NCBI RefSeq assembly: GCF_040784915.1
Contig: NZ_CP160797.1
Coordinates: forward strand, 494,001-558,000
DNA length: 64,000 nt
DNA from: Bacillus vallismortis
GTDB taxonomy: Bacteria; Bacillota; Bacilli; Bacillales; Bacillaceae
Direction of reading: 5' to 3'
Made by a program: the position numbers and the translations under genes. The notes under the pieces are model-generated. The model saw only the letters and a program-made list of their open reading frames with translations. It was not told the DNA's origin and ran no database searches. This document shows positions 45,219-53,647 of the stretch, one piece after another; positions within the stretch are counted from its first letter, which is position 1; each line of letters starts with the position of its first letter.

Positions 45219-45671
45219 ATGGATAACAAAGAGCTTCAAAAGCTGACAGAGGATATTTCTGAAACGTATTTTAACAAGCCGTTCCGCCATCAGGCGCTTT
45301 TTAATGACAGGCTGAAAACGACGGGGGGAAGGTACCTGTTAACCTCTCATAACATTGAATTGAACAGGAAATATTTGATTGAACATGGCAGGGAGGAACT
45401 GATCGGCATCATCAAGCACGAGCTTTGCCATTACCATCTTCACCTAGAAGGAAAAGGGTACAAGCACAGAGACAGAGATTTTCGAGTGCTGCTGCAGCAG
45501 GTCAACGCGCCAAGGTTCTGTACGCCTTTAAAGAAAAAAACAGAAAACAAAAAAACTTATAGGTATATCTGTACGGCCTGCGGCCAACAGTATATAAAGA
45601 AGCGTGCCATGAACCCTGACAGATACAGGTGCGGAAAATGCCACGGAAAAATAAAAAGATTTTTTTCGTGA
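45219..45671 (+). CDS. ydcK: SprT-like zinc protein YdcK
   Basis: A 150-residue SprT-like metalloprotease-fold protein. The zinc helix is H67-E-L-C-H71 and the C-terminal zinc ribbon has two Cys pairs (CTACG, CGKCHG). The ATG at 45219 gives the family length of 150. The substrate is not known for bacterial SprT. Confidence 0.9.
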   Translation: MDNKELQKLTEDISETYFNKPFRHQALFNDRLKTTGGRYLLTSHNIELNRKYLIEHGREELIGIIKHELCHYHLHLEGKGYKHRDRDFRVLLQQVNAPRFCTPLKKKTENKKTYRYICTACGQQYIKKRAMNPDRYRCGKCHGKIKRFFS

Positions 45672-45748
45672 AAAAGGTTGACGGATATGGCAAGCCTATG
45701 GTACATTATAAAAGTCGTCACGAGAGATAGACAAAAAACATATACCTC

Positions 45749-45777
45749 TTGACACTGCAAATCAAGGCTGATACAAT
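45749..45777 (+). promoter_or_regulatory. Promoter of the tRNA operon
   Basis: TTGACA, exactly 17 bases, TACAAT, 17 bases before the first tRNA: a near-consensus SigA promoter of the kind expected for stable RNA. Confidence 0.9.
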
Positions 45778-45794
45778 AAGTCTTGTCTTATTAT

Positions 45795-45869
45795 TCCACA
45801 GTAGCTCAGTGGTAGAGCTATCGGCTGTTAACCGATCGGTCGCAGGTTCGAATCCTGCCTGTGGAGCCA
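45795..45869 (+). tRNA. trnS-Asn: tRNA-Asn (GTT)
   Basis: Full cloverleaf with acceptor TCCACAG/CTGTGGA, anticodon loop CTGTTAACC, T-arm GGTTCGAATCC and encoded GCCA end. First gene of the trnS cluster. Confidence 0.97.
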
Positions 45870-45873
45870 TATT

Positions 45874-45964
45874 GGAGAAGTACTCAAGTGGCTGAAGAGG
45901 CGCCCCTGCTAAGGGTGTAGGTCGCGTAAGCGGCGCGAGGGTTCAAATCCCTCCTTCTCCGCCA
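45874..45964 (+). tRNA. trnS-Ser: tRNA-Ser (GCT)
   Basis: Acceptor GGAGAAG/CTTCTCC, anticodon GCT in CTGCTAAGG, long variable arm (class II), T-arm GGTTCAAATCC, encoded CCA. Confidence 0.97.
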
Positions 45965-45993
45965 TCAGATTTCGATATAAGTTCTCAACCATC

Positions 45994-46065
45994 GGCCCGT
46001 TGGTCAAGCGGTTAAGACACCGCCCTTTCACGGCGGTAACACGGGTTCGAATCCCGTACGGGTCA
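45994..46065 (+). tRNA. trnS-Glu: tRNA-Glu (TTC)
   Basis: Acceptor GGCCCGT/ACGGGTC, anticodon TTC in CTTTCACG, T-arm GGTTCGAATCC. CCA is not encoded. Confidence 0.97.
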
Positions 46066-46077
46066 TTCCATTTTCGT

Positions 46078-46152
46078 TGGGCTATAGCCAAGCGGTAAGG
46101 CAACGGACTTTGACTCCGTCATGCGTTGGTTCGAATCCAGCTAGCCCAGCCA
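46078..46152 (+). tRNA. trnS-Gln: tRNA-Gln (TTG)
   Basis: Acceptor TGGGCTA/TAGCCCA, anticodon TTG in CTTTGACT, T-arm GGTTCGAATCC, encoded GCCA. Confidence 0.97.
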
Positions 46153-46179
46153 TTTTTATTTTTTGAAATTTAATAGCAA

Positions 46180-46255
46180 GAGCCATTAGCTCAGTTGGTA
46201 GAGCATCTGACTTTTAATCAGAGGGTCGAAGGTTCGAGTCCTTCATGGCTCACCA
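46180..46255 (+). tRNA. trnS-Lys: tRNA-Lys (TTT)
   Basis: Acceptor GAGCCAT/ATGGCTC, anticodon TTT in CTTTTAATC, T-arm GGTTCGAGTCC, encoded ACCA. Confidence 0.97.
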
Positions 46256-46266
46256 TTTGTCTTTTT

Positions 46267-46348
46267 GCGGGTGTGGCGGAATTGGCAGACGCGCTAGACT
46301 TAGGATCTAGTGTCTTACGACGTGGGGGTTCGAGTCCCTTCACCCGCA
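46267..46348 (+). tRNA. trnS-Leu1: tRNA-Leu (TAG)
   Basis: Class II tRNA with acceptor GCGGGTG/CACCCGC, anticodon TAG in ACTTAGGAT, variable arm GTCTTACGAC, T-arm GGTTCGAGTCC. CCA is not encoded. Confidence 0.97.
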
Positions 46349-46428
46349 CTTTAATTACAAAGTGCACGCGAAATCGGTTTTGCTAGGTTAAGAGCCTAAT
46401 AAACCAGCACAAACAATTTAATGATCAC

Positions 46429-46555
<127 letters not shown>

Positions 46556-46587
46556 TTTATTTTTAAATGATCTACTGCCCACTTACC

Positions 46588-46657
46588 TAAAGTAAGTCAT
46601 CTGATTTATCAGCCATTTCCTTTTGTTTGGATATAGGTGTCCATAAACATCAATTGT
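46588..46657 (-). pseudogene. 3' scrap of a tyrosine integrase next to att copy A
   Basis: On the minus strand the translation gives DVYGHLYPNKRK, then after a one-base shift MADKSDDLL and a TAG stop. TxxxYGHLYPNK is the active-site Tyr region at the end of tyrosine recombinases, and the following MADKLDDLL-like tail is typical. Its direction, towards the tRNA, equals that of ICEBs1 int. The body of the gene is missing. Confidence 0.65.
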
Positions 46658-46659
46658 TG

Positions 46660-47357
46660 TTCAGATATGATTGCAGAAGCTGAACTGGCGGACAAACATT
46701 GCTGATGTTGCTGACATGGTCGTTTAAAAACAATCTGTTAAATCTTTATAAACACAGGTGATGCGATTAAACGTTTGGGTCAACGGTACCAGAACGAAGT
46801 GAGGGTAAGGAGTTGACATATTCAGCGCCACCAAAACCCTCTTGGCATTGAACAAACAACTGTTTGTTCCTGCCTACAGGCGAGGGATTCCCCCGATGAT
46901 TCGGAGGAATAGGGGGCTTGATAAACAGCAATCCAACGGGCTTTCGTTGGTGGGTTTGGATGAAAACCAAGAACTTAAATCGAAGGGATAAGATGTTTAA
47001 CATTAATCTGTTGAATAAGGCCCGACGGAAAATAATTTGGAGTCTCTTGGCTGTTTAGAGATTGCCGAGGAACTGATTGAAAAAATGATGGAAGATGTTT
47101 TTTACAGTGATGTTGCTCAAAGAGTCATAGTCCAAACTTTTGCAGTTATAGATAACGTAAATGCTAACTTCAAGCCACATTCAACATTCTGGAGGATGAA
47201 GACGCTGAGACAGATGAAAGGACTGTGGAGTTTGAAGGGATTAGCTACTACCGATAAATGGGGAAAATGTGCGGTGTCTGTTGCCAGTACTAATGTTCAA
47301 AAAAAAGAATCCCTAGTTAAAGAGACTCTTAATGCTTAAATGGTCTTAATTTACTTG
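46660..47357. other. Decayed accessory DNA, no intact gene
   Basis: About 700 bp without a convincing gene. On the plus strand at about 47040-47265 there is a frameshifted small gene: one frame gives EKMMEDVFYSDVAQRVIVQT..., the next gives LEDEDAETDERTVEFEG and ISYYR before a stop, so one lost base broke it. The stretch 46767-47003 is open on the minus strand but matches nothing I know. Confidence 0.5.
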
Positions 47358-47594
47358 TTAGTTTTTAACGCTATCGTCATCTTCAAGCCATTTGTCGACT
47401 TTTTCTTCAAAGTTTTTCATTTCTTTCTTTGACATAGTAAAAGGTGCAAAAATTATATAGCCTAGAATGGCGGAAGAACCGAGCCAGATTATAAAATCAA
47501 ATATGCCGTCAGTTTGTTTCCAAAAAAATAAAAAGTTAATTAGCATTGCCCCTATAACGGTGCTTATAATTCCTTTCAAAGTTGATTTATTCAA
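47358..47594 (-). CDS. Small two-helix membrane protein
   Basis: A 78-residue protein with two hydrophobic segments (about 6-25 and 30-52) and a charged C-terminal tail (KKEMKNFEEKVDKWLEDDDSVKN). The TTG start has GGAGTGAT before it. AT-rich, in cassette I downstream of trnS-leu2. Function unknown. Confidence 0.6.
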   Translation of the reverse strand: MNKSTLKGIISTVIGAMLINFLFFWKQTDGIFDFIIWLGSSAILGYIIFAPFTMSKKEMKNFEEKVDKWLEDDDSVKN

Positions 47595-48048
47595 GCTATC
47601 ACTCCAGTAATATAAAATTTTCTTTAATTATACCATCAAAGTTAAAATATACTATTTATTTCAACAATTTTTAAGAAATAGTTAAAGTACAGATGACATA
47701 AGGTGGAGTGAAAATGTGCGGTGTGGGCTGCAGACAAACGATTCAAAAGCTTAGGTTTTAATGTGGGTATCCCCTCTTTAGTTTTTGTGAGAAGTTTAAG
47801 CAGAGATTGCATGTTGGTTGTCGAAGGCGAACGAATAAGAGGGTTTGCTGAATATCGTTACACATTCTATAAAACAAGATATTTGCCGGACGGTCGAATG
47901 ACTAGCTTAAAAGTTTATATTGAGAATCAAAGCATAAAAAGGGTGTTACATCGTATAGCATCCTTTTTATTATTCCTAGAAAAAACAAAGCAAATTATAT
48001 AAGAAGGGAGTGTTGGAAATGTAAATCAAGTTAGAGGGAGTTTTACAA

Positions 48049-48210
48049 ATGTCTTGGTGGAAATGGATAAACATAGCTTGTATAGTAACGCTAGTCTTAG
48101 TTATTGGTATTAAGTTATTAACCGAACAACAGATAAGTACACCTCTATTAGTATTTTCATCTATTGTTGTTCTAAGCAGTATATTAAGACTTATTGGGGA
48201 AAAGTCTTAA
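48049..48210 (+). CDS. 53-residue membrane peptide
   Basis: MSWWKWINIACIVTLVLVIG... with two hydrophobic helices (7-24 and 33-50) and a short tail RLIGEKS. A good AGAGGGAG ribosome site lies 8 bases before the ATG. I do not recognise it. It could be the last member of a mobile-element cargo or a small toxin-like peptide; nothing in the sequence decides. Confidence 0.55.
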   Translation: MSWWKWINIACIVTLVLVIGIKLLTEQQISTPLLVFSSIVVLSSILRLIGEKS

Positions 48211-48341
48211 TTAGAAGCAAATTAAAAAATCTATAATCATCAGTTCAAATGTGATGAACAAGTAAGGATGTTACAACATGTAGCATCCTTTCATTATATA
48301 GCAAGCATAGTTGCCTGCTTCTTTTAAAGGTGGATGTAAAC

Positions 48342-48440
48342 GTGCAAAACAAAAAAATGTGGGTCATCTTATTTGTTATAGGTTTAGTTAGTATTTTAAT
48401 CTTATTTTCAAATTTATATATAGTCATACAAAACATATAA
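48342..48440 (+). CDS. 32-residue single-helix membrane peptide
   Basis: MQNKKMWVILFVIGLVSILI... with one hydrophobic helix (7-29). GTG start 8 bases after AAAGGTGGA. It follows a hairpin AGGATG-TTACAACATGTAG-CATCCT (48266-48292). A similar hairpin (AGGGTGTTACATCGTATAGC with ATCCTTTTT) occurs at 47938-47968. Length and single helix recall type I toxins, but no antisense RNA can be identified from sequence alone. Confidence 0.45.
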   Translation: MQNKKMWVILFVIGLVSILILFSNLYIVIQNI

Positions 48441-48469
48441 CGTCAAAAATTTCAGAGCCTGATCTTTTG

Positions 48470-49390
48470 GTTTCATTTACTAATGCACACCTGATTACCT
48501 CCTATTACTTCAATGATGATATCCTCCATCAAGAAAAATGACAGAATATCTTTCAATGACTTTAAATAAAGACAGAAGCACATTATATTACACAAAAAGA
48601 GATAAACAAAATAAATTAAATGTTGTACGTTTCGAATTAAAAACGGGCAGAAAAGAAATTGTAACCAAAAGTTTTGATTACGCTGACGAACTGCAACTCT
48701 CTTCTGATGAAACAACAATATATATGAGAGTAAATCTACCAAACCATCGCAACTTCCATTTGGCCTCACTTAATTTGATCACTAAAAAAACCGCAATTAT
48801 ATTTCCATAAATCAAATGAAGATCAAAATGTAGCCTTTTTCCAATATAATTCACGTGAAAATAATCAAATTGTTTTACATTATTCTTTAACCGAAGATAT
48901 GTAAAATGTTGAAAAAAAGCAAATTTAACAGGAGACCCGCCAAAACCTCCTAAAACTTTCTTTTCAATTATTAGTTCAAAACAAACAAACAAACAAAGCA
49001 AATTGGAAGCCTTACTAAACCTATACAAGATGTTGCAATTGCACCAAAAGGTATAACAAGGTTTTATTTACGTCTGGCTCAGAATCAGATAATGAGTCCA
49101 GAACTGTATATGAGTTAGATTTGGGAACAAATAAATTAAAGAGAATGGGGAGTTCAAATTACTTAGTCAGGCATTCCTCAATACTCATCTGATGGAAAAG
49201 AGGTTTATTTCTTAGGGATTGATTCAAAAGCTAAGTCATACACTGATGAATCGACTGGAAGAGAAATAAAAGAACGAACAATTTTCTCTTACACTATACA
49301 GAGTAAAGAATTTGCAAAACGCTGGAAAAATCCAATGGAGTTATTCATAACTTTTCTGTTTTAAATGAACAACAAAAACATTGTTAAAAA
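48470..49390 (+). pseudogene. Broken beta-propeller (TolB/WD40-like) protein gene
   Basis: Fragments in successive frames belong to one protein: MTEYLSMTLNKDRSTLYYTK ... RFELKTGRKEIVTKS ... ; then KSNEDQNVAFFQYNSRENNQ; then FTSGSESDNESRTVYELDLG; then SSDGKEVYFLGIDSKAKSYT. Each carries the short strand-turn-strand signature of propeller blades. At least three frameshifts separate them, so it is not functional. Confidence 0.7.
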
Positions 49391-49523
49391 CGGTGATACA
49401 AGGTCACCTTTTCTGATGGTAAATTTTTGGCACCAATAGCAAGTCATTAACTTTCTTGCATGAAAAACACTACTCCATTATGGGTAAAATTAAAATCAGT
49501 GTTTTTTACTTATTAAAATTTGG

Positions 49524-49946
49524 TTATTCAATTGTATCCCAGTGCGGATTCCAAACGATTTCCCATAAGTGCCCATCAGGGTCTTGGAAGTGACCGGAGT
49601 ATCCGCCCCAAAAAGTATCATGAGCAGGATCAGTTATCGTTGCTCCTGCCTGTTTTGCCTGTTCCATGACTTTATCGACTTCAGCTTTACTATTAACATT
49701 ATGTCCTAATGTAAATTCGGCAGGGCTTGGTGCAGTTAAAGTAACTTTTGTCTCATGTGCGATGTCTTTGCGATTCCATATGGCAAGTTTTAGTCCTGTT
49801 TGTAAGTCAAAAAAGGCTACTGCACCATGTTCAAATTCTGTGCCAACTATTCCTTCTGTAGGCAGACCTAGACCATCCCGATAGAAGTGCAGCGATTTTT
49901 CTAAGTTATCTACGCCTAAAGTGATTACTGTAATCCGTGGTTTCAT
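49524..49946 (-). CDS. VOC/glyoxalase-family protein
   Basis: A 140-residue protein of the vicinal oxygen chelate superfamily: KPRITVITLGVDNLEKSLHFYRDGLGLP at the start and GHFQDPDGHLWEIVWNPHW at the end. The HFQDPDGHLWEI motif carries the final metal Glu. It resembles small YcgJ/YraH-like dioxygenase-fold proteins. The ATG at 49946 is preferred over a TTG two codons earlier. It is the only intact mid-sized gene of cassette I, transcribed leftward. Confidence 0.82.
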   Translation of the reverse strand: MKPRITVITLGVDNLEKSLHFYRDGLGLPTEGIVGTEFEHGAVAFFDLQTGLKLAIWNRKDIAHETKVTLTAPSPAEFTLGHNVNSKAEVDKVMEQAKQAGATITDPAHDTFWGGYSGHFQDPDGHLWEIVWNPHWDTIE

Positions 49947-50028
49947 TAGCAATGTAACCTCCCAAGTTAGTTATAAGTAAATTATATCAAAACGGAATAT
50001 GAGGAGATCTAGAATACCAAAGAAAAGA

Positions 50029-50056
50029 CTGACGAAAATTTTCGTCAGCCTTTTTA
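50029..50056 (+). terminator. Stand-alone intrinsic terminator
   Basis: CTGACGAAAA and TTTTCGTCAG form a perfect 20-bp palindrome followed by CCTTTTT. No gene reading into it on the plus strand is intact. Confidence 0.75.
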
Positions 50057-50230
50057 TAATAAGGAGAAATTAAAATTTATAATCAAAATAGGTGAAAAAA
50101 TTAAGACGTTCATTGTTTTGGCTCACCATTTTTTAACCATAATTCATATAAACGTATAGAAATGATGGAAAATCAAAATAAGGAGTGTAATGAAAACAAG
50201 CTTTCATAACCAGTGATATGGATTTACTAT

Positions 50231-50333
50231 GTTGAGGGTCTAGTGGGTGAATAACCCGTGGAGGTTCAAGTCCTCTCGGCCGCATCAATGATACCAAGGG
50301 TTTTGACGCCCTTGGTATTTTTTAAAAAAATTG
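50231..50333 (+). repeat. att copy B: tRNA-Leu 3' end plus terminator
   Basis: Identical to copy A except one base (GGTCTAG for GGCCTAG) from GTTGAGGG through the terminator T-run. It lacks the tRNA 5' half. Directly followed by a short integrase-tail motif (minus strand CTTTAGGCAAGTGGGCAG at about 50346-50363). Confidence 0.95.
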
Positions 50334-50359
50334 TGTACTCCCCACGAACTGCCCACTTG

Positions 50360-50925
50360 CCTAAAGGCGGCGGGGATGGTGAATATGAAACGGTTGGCAT
50401 TGCACCGGAAGTCGAACGATTTAGGGCTGTATTTGAAAAGTACGCCCGTCAGGAAGGTTTTTTGACCAAGTGAATATTATTATGGCGCTCACCATGCAGG
50501 AAAGTGGTGGGCGTTCTTTAGATATTATGCAAAGTTCCGAGAGTATTGGCTTACCTCCAAACTCCATAACTGACTCAGAATATGAAATTGAAGTCGGCAT
50601 TAAACATTTTAAGAAGATTTTTAAACAGGCTGGCGAGGTTGTCCGTTTAACCTTACAGGCATACAACTTTGGTTCTGGATATGTGAAAAAGAATGGCGGG
50701 AAATACACAAAGAAACTGGCACTTGATTTTAGCCGATTGCAAGCTTTTAAAATGGGCTGGAAAAGCTATGGTGATCCAAGTTATGTTGATTACGTCATGA
50801 GATATGTAAGGTTCTGATAAAAATGTAGCGCCTGAAAATGGCTCTATGGACTTTTATGAAACGGTCATGAAAGAAGCCTTGAAATATGAAGGGCAACCGT
50901 ATGCCTGGGGTGGTTCAAACACAGA
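50360..50925 (+). pseudogene. cwlT: Truncated, frameshifted cwlT (ICE cell-wall hydrolase)
   Basis: Fragment 1 reads DGEYETVGIAPEVERFRAVF and then EKYARQEGF; a T lost from a T-run near 50460 shifts the frame into DQVNIIMALTMQESGGRSLD with QSSESIGLPPN, the catalytic Glu region of the CwlT muramidase domain. After a stop, a third piece MDFYETVMKEALKYEGQPYA, WGGSNTEK begins the NlpC/P60 peptidase domain and ends abruptly. CwlT cuts peptidoglycan for conjugation in ICEBs1. The 5' end is lost against the integrase scrap. Confidence 0.8.
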
Positions 50926-51044
50926 AAAATGTTTGCTGACGTTGAAAATTTCGCTACCGAAATTGGGCATTATTTTCATCATCAGGGAAATTTAGAGCTA
51001 TAAATGAGTATTATCGTATTAGTATTGGGGCGAGACAAAAATAA
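50926..51044 (+). pseudogene. C-terminal remnant of a Rap-family gene
   Basis: FADVENFATEIGHYFHHQGN followed by LEL, then after a one-base frameshift AINEYYRISIGARQK and stop. This is the last TPR helices of a Rap protein. It is fused directly to the broken NlpC/P60 part of cwlT, so the segment that carries yddI-K and most of rapI in ICEBs1 has been deleted. phrI follows 18 bases later, as in rap-phr cassettes. Confidence 0.75.
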
Positions 51045-51062
51045 AGAAAGGAGAGATTATAA

Positions 51063-51191
51063 ATGAAGATCAGCCGAATTCTATTGACAGTAATGGTGTT
51101 AAGTAGCATCTTAACATTTATTCATTCTGTAGATAAAAACAGTACTCCAAATGGTGGTTTCAACATTGCCGCAGATCGAGTTGGTGCATAA
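51063..51191 (+). CDS. phrI: Phr signalling-peptide precursor, PhrI-type (DRVGA)
   Basis: A 42-residue pre-peptide: MKISRILLTVMVLSSILTFI signal-peptide-like N-terminus, then a polar region, ending AADRVGA. DRVGA is the mature pentapeptide of PhrI in ICEBs1, which blocks RapI and so keeps the element from excising in cells surrounded by carriers. AAAGGAG precedes the ATG. The frame is intact even though its rap partner upstream is reduced to a C-terminal scrap, so it is an orphan signal gene. Confidence 0.88.
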   Translation: MKISRILLTVMVLSSILTFIHSVDKNSTPNGGFNIAADRVGA

Positions 51192-51496
51192 AGAGGAAGG
51201 TAATTATACCTTCCTTTTTTTATTTGATGGATTACTGAACTTTTGCTCATTTTGTGCTATAAATGATGACTTTAAATAACGGCCTTTTGTTTCTGTGAAT
51301 AATTGTCACCCTTGGTATTCATACTTTTAACGATCCCTTGATTTACAATTAATTAAAAGCTTTGTTTTACTGACTGTCAGTTGAAGGTTATGATGGATAT
51401 GTTAATCTAAAACAAGTGTCATGGAAGATTATTCAGTTATACTTTTTATTATATAAATGGACTAGAGACAAAATGTACTTGATAGGGGTCTTTAAA
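51192..51496. other. Intergenic stretch before the two-component operon
   Basis: About 300 bp, AT-rich. It opens with a short hairpin AGGAAGGTAAT/ATACCTTCCTTTTTT (51193-51220) that ends the phrI transcript. No gene is visible; the promoter of the following operon must lie near its end. Confidence 0.6.
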
Positions 51497-52171
51497 ATGA
51501 TAAATATACTCATTGTGGATGATGATGAACATATTCTTGAATTACTTAGACATTATCTTCAAGTCGAGGGCTTTGGTGTCTTTGAAGCTTTCGATGGTGA
51601 AGAAGCCTCTTCCATTCTTGCAACAAAGCAAGTTCATTTAGCTGTGGTCGACGTCATGATGCCTCATAAGGACGGTTTTCAGCTCTGTGAAGAAATTAGA
51701 AAATATTATGATTTTCCTGTTATTATGCTGACTGCTAAAGACCAGCTCATGGATAAAGAAAAAGGGTTTTCTGCCGGAACGGATGACTATCTGACTAAAC
51801 CTTTCGAGCCGAAAGAATTGATGTTTCGCATAAAAGCCTTACTTCGTCGTTATAAAATGGTGAATTCAGAAAAAATCCGCCTTAATCATACTGTCATAGA
51901 CAGGAAAAGCTATGAAGTGCATTGTAACGATAAATTGCTGATGCTGCCGATGAAAGAGTTTGAACTATTGTCACAGCTTGCAAGCTACCCAGACAGAATT
52001 TTTACACGGGAAGAATTAATCCATTTGATTTGGGGAGCCGACTTTGACGGAGATGATCGAACAGTTGATGTTCATATTAAACGGCTGCGCAGTCGTTTTT
52101 CTGTTACTGATGATTTTCATATTAAAACGATTCGCGGTATTGGTTATAAATTGGTGGTGGAACAAAAGTGA
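51497..52171 (+). CDS. hssR: HssR-like response regulator
   Basis: A 224-residue OmpR-family regulator. Receiver: acidic pocket D8-D9-D10, phospho-acceptor D52 in VVDVMMPHKDG, conserved Lys in TKPFEPKEL. C-terminal winged helix: LMLPMKEFELLSQLASYPDRIFTREELIHLIWG...DDRTVDVHIKRLR. The nearest family I can name is HssR of Staphylococcus aureus, the haem-response regulator. It overlaps the kinase gene by 4 bases, and the cognate binding site appears before the hrtB-like gene at 53559-53578. Naming is by family similarity, not by test. Confidence 0.82.
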   Translation: MINILIVDDDEHILELLRHYLQVEGFGVFEAFDGEEASSILATKQVHLAVVDVMMPHKDGFQLCEEIRKYYDFPVIMLTAKDQLMDKEKGFSAGTDDYLTKPFEPKELMFRIKALLRRYKMVNSEKIRLNHTVIDRKSYEVHCNDKLLMLPMKEFELLSQLASYPDRIFTREELIHLIWGADFDGDDRTVDVHIKRLRSRFSVTDDFHIKTIRGIGYKLVVEQK

Positions 52172-53547
52172 GGACACTCTATTTAAAAATTGTTATTACC
52201 ACTATTGTTGTGATGATTTTCAGCAGTGTGGCTGCTTTTTTTATTTCCAATGCATATTACCAATATAACCTTAAACCTTATAATGACAAAAAATTAACCC
52301 GCATGGCCGAAGATGTAAAGACATTTTATGAAAACAACCCTAATGTTAACCTTGACGACTATTTAACGAATATCGGTGATTTAGGTTACCAAATTTATTT
52401 AGTCAATGAACATGGCCACAGCTCTTTTTTTGGCGGATCTTTCAGAGAAAAAGATTTAAGTGATCAAGTGATTCAATCCGTTTTAGATGGTCACATATAT
52501 CACGGTATTTCTCAGTTTTCTTCTAAAGGCTTTATTACAGGTTTTTTTGACAATGCACTGCTCAATACGATCGGAGTTCCAATCACGGACAAAGGACATC
52601 AATATGCCCTTTTTTTCCGTCCTAATACGGAGCTCCAATTTGGGGAACTACGAACCTTTTTTGCATTGATTCTTCTTCTCACCATTTTAATCAGCATTCT
52701 TTTTGTTTTGATCAGTACCCGTTATATTGTTAAGCCAATCATTACATTAACTCAAGCTACAAAACAAATCGCTAAAGGAAAATATGATATTCAATTAAAC
52801 GTAAAATTGCGTGATGAAATTGGTGAATTGGCCGACCATTTTTCGCAAATGGCAAAAAGTTTAGAGCAACTGGAAGCTATGCGCCAAGAATTTGTTTCTA
52901 ACGTTTCACATGAAATTCAATCACCGCTTGCTTCTATACAAGGCTTTTCACAGACATTGCAATCTAAGAAATTATCTAAAGAACAGCGTCAGCATTACTT
53001 GTCTATCATCGAAAATGAGAGCCGGCGCATGTCACAGTTAAGTAAGCAATTACTAACACTAGCATCCTTAGATAAAGAGAAGGAAATATTGAGTAAAAAT
53101 ACCTTTGATGTCGCTGCTCAAATGAAACAAGTGTTATTTATGATTGAATGGAACTGGCGTGAAAAAGATTTAACTGTGGAAATGGAGCTCCCTTCTGCTC
53201 TCATTTATGCGGATGAGCAATTGCTCCATCAAGTGTGGACTAACTTGCTTGTAAATAGTATCAAATTCACTGAAAAAGGCGGGGTAATTTCCATAAAACT
53301 GATAAAAAAAGAAAATGAATATTACATTGAGATCAAGGATACAGGTATTGGTATTTCACAAAATGACTTACCTCATATATTCAACCGCTTTTATAAAGCA
53401 GATAAGGCTAGGAACCGTAAAGAAGCCAGCAGCGGTTTAGGACTTGCCATTACTAAGAAAATTATTGAGCTGCATAATGGTCAAATCCATGTTGAAAGCC
53501 AACTAGGGAAAGGAACCGCTTTTCATATTTGCCTGCCTAAAAAGTAA
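52168..53547 (+). CDS. hssS: HssS-like sensor histidine kinase
   Basis: A 459-residue kinase: membrane helix 1 (about 6-28), extracytoplasmic domain (about 30-160), membrane helix 2 (about 163-187), HAMP (188-240), phosphorylated His at about 248 in SNVSHEIQSPLASIQGFSQTL region, and ATPase motifs (NLLVNSIKF, DTGIGIS, SGLGLAI). The sensor region size matches HssS. It is co-translated with hssR. Confidence 0.82.
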   Translation: MRTLYLKIVITTIVVMIFSSVAAFFISNAYYQYNLKPYNDKKLTRMAEDVKTFYENNPNVNLDDYLTNIGDLGYQIYLVNEHGHSSFFGGSFREKDLSDQVIQSVLDGHIYHGISQFSSKGFITGFFDNALLNTIGVPITDKGHQYALFFRPNTELQFGELRTFFALILLLTILISILFVLISTRYIVKPIITLTQATKQIAKGKYDIQLNVKLRDEIGELADHFSQMAKSLEQLEAMRQEFVSNVSHEIQSPLASIQGFSQTLQSKKLSKEQRQHYLSIIENESRRMSQLSKQLLTLASLDKEKEILSKNTFDVAAQMKQVLFMIEWNWREKDLTVEMELPSALIYADEQLLHQVWTNLLVNSIKFTEKGGVISIKLIKKENEYYIEIKDTGIGISQNDLPHIFNRFYKADKARNRKEASSGLGLAITKKIIELHNGQIHVESQLGKGTAFHICLPKK

Positions 53548-53558
53548 TGTAATTTCCC

Positions 53559-53578
53559 GTTCATGTTCTGTTCATATT
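53559..53578 (+). promoter_or_regulatory. HssR-type direct-repeat operator before hrtB
   Basis: GTTCATGTT-CT-GTTCATATT is a direct repeat with 2-base spacing. It differs in one base from the S. aureus HssR site GTTCATATT-N2-GTTCATATT. It lies 70-90 bases before the hrtB-like start. Confidence 0.8.
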
Positions 53579-53647
53579 CCCAATCTATATTTATCTCAGG
53601 CAAAAAAAGCTGTTAAGGATAAATGATATTGATTGGAGGAAAAGACG

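Noticed and set aside
46349..46428. GCTAGGTTAAGAGCCTAAT between the two tRNA-Leu genes looks like a leucine anticodon arm
   Set aside because: No acceptor, D or T arms can be built around it; more likely a degenerate duplication or chance hairpin in the spacer than an eighth tRNA.
46767..47003. Open frame of 78 codons on the minus strand
   Set aside because: No ribosome site, odd composition and no recognised domain; left as unassigned accessory DNA.
47721..48002. Open frame of 93 codons on the plus strand
   Set aside because: It reads through a terminator-like hairpin near its end and has no convincing ribosome site or family resemblance.
50231..50333. Second tRNA-Leu gene at copy B
   Set aside because: Only the 3' part of the tRNA is present; no acceptor 5' strand or D arm, so it is an att remnant, not a tRNA gene.
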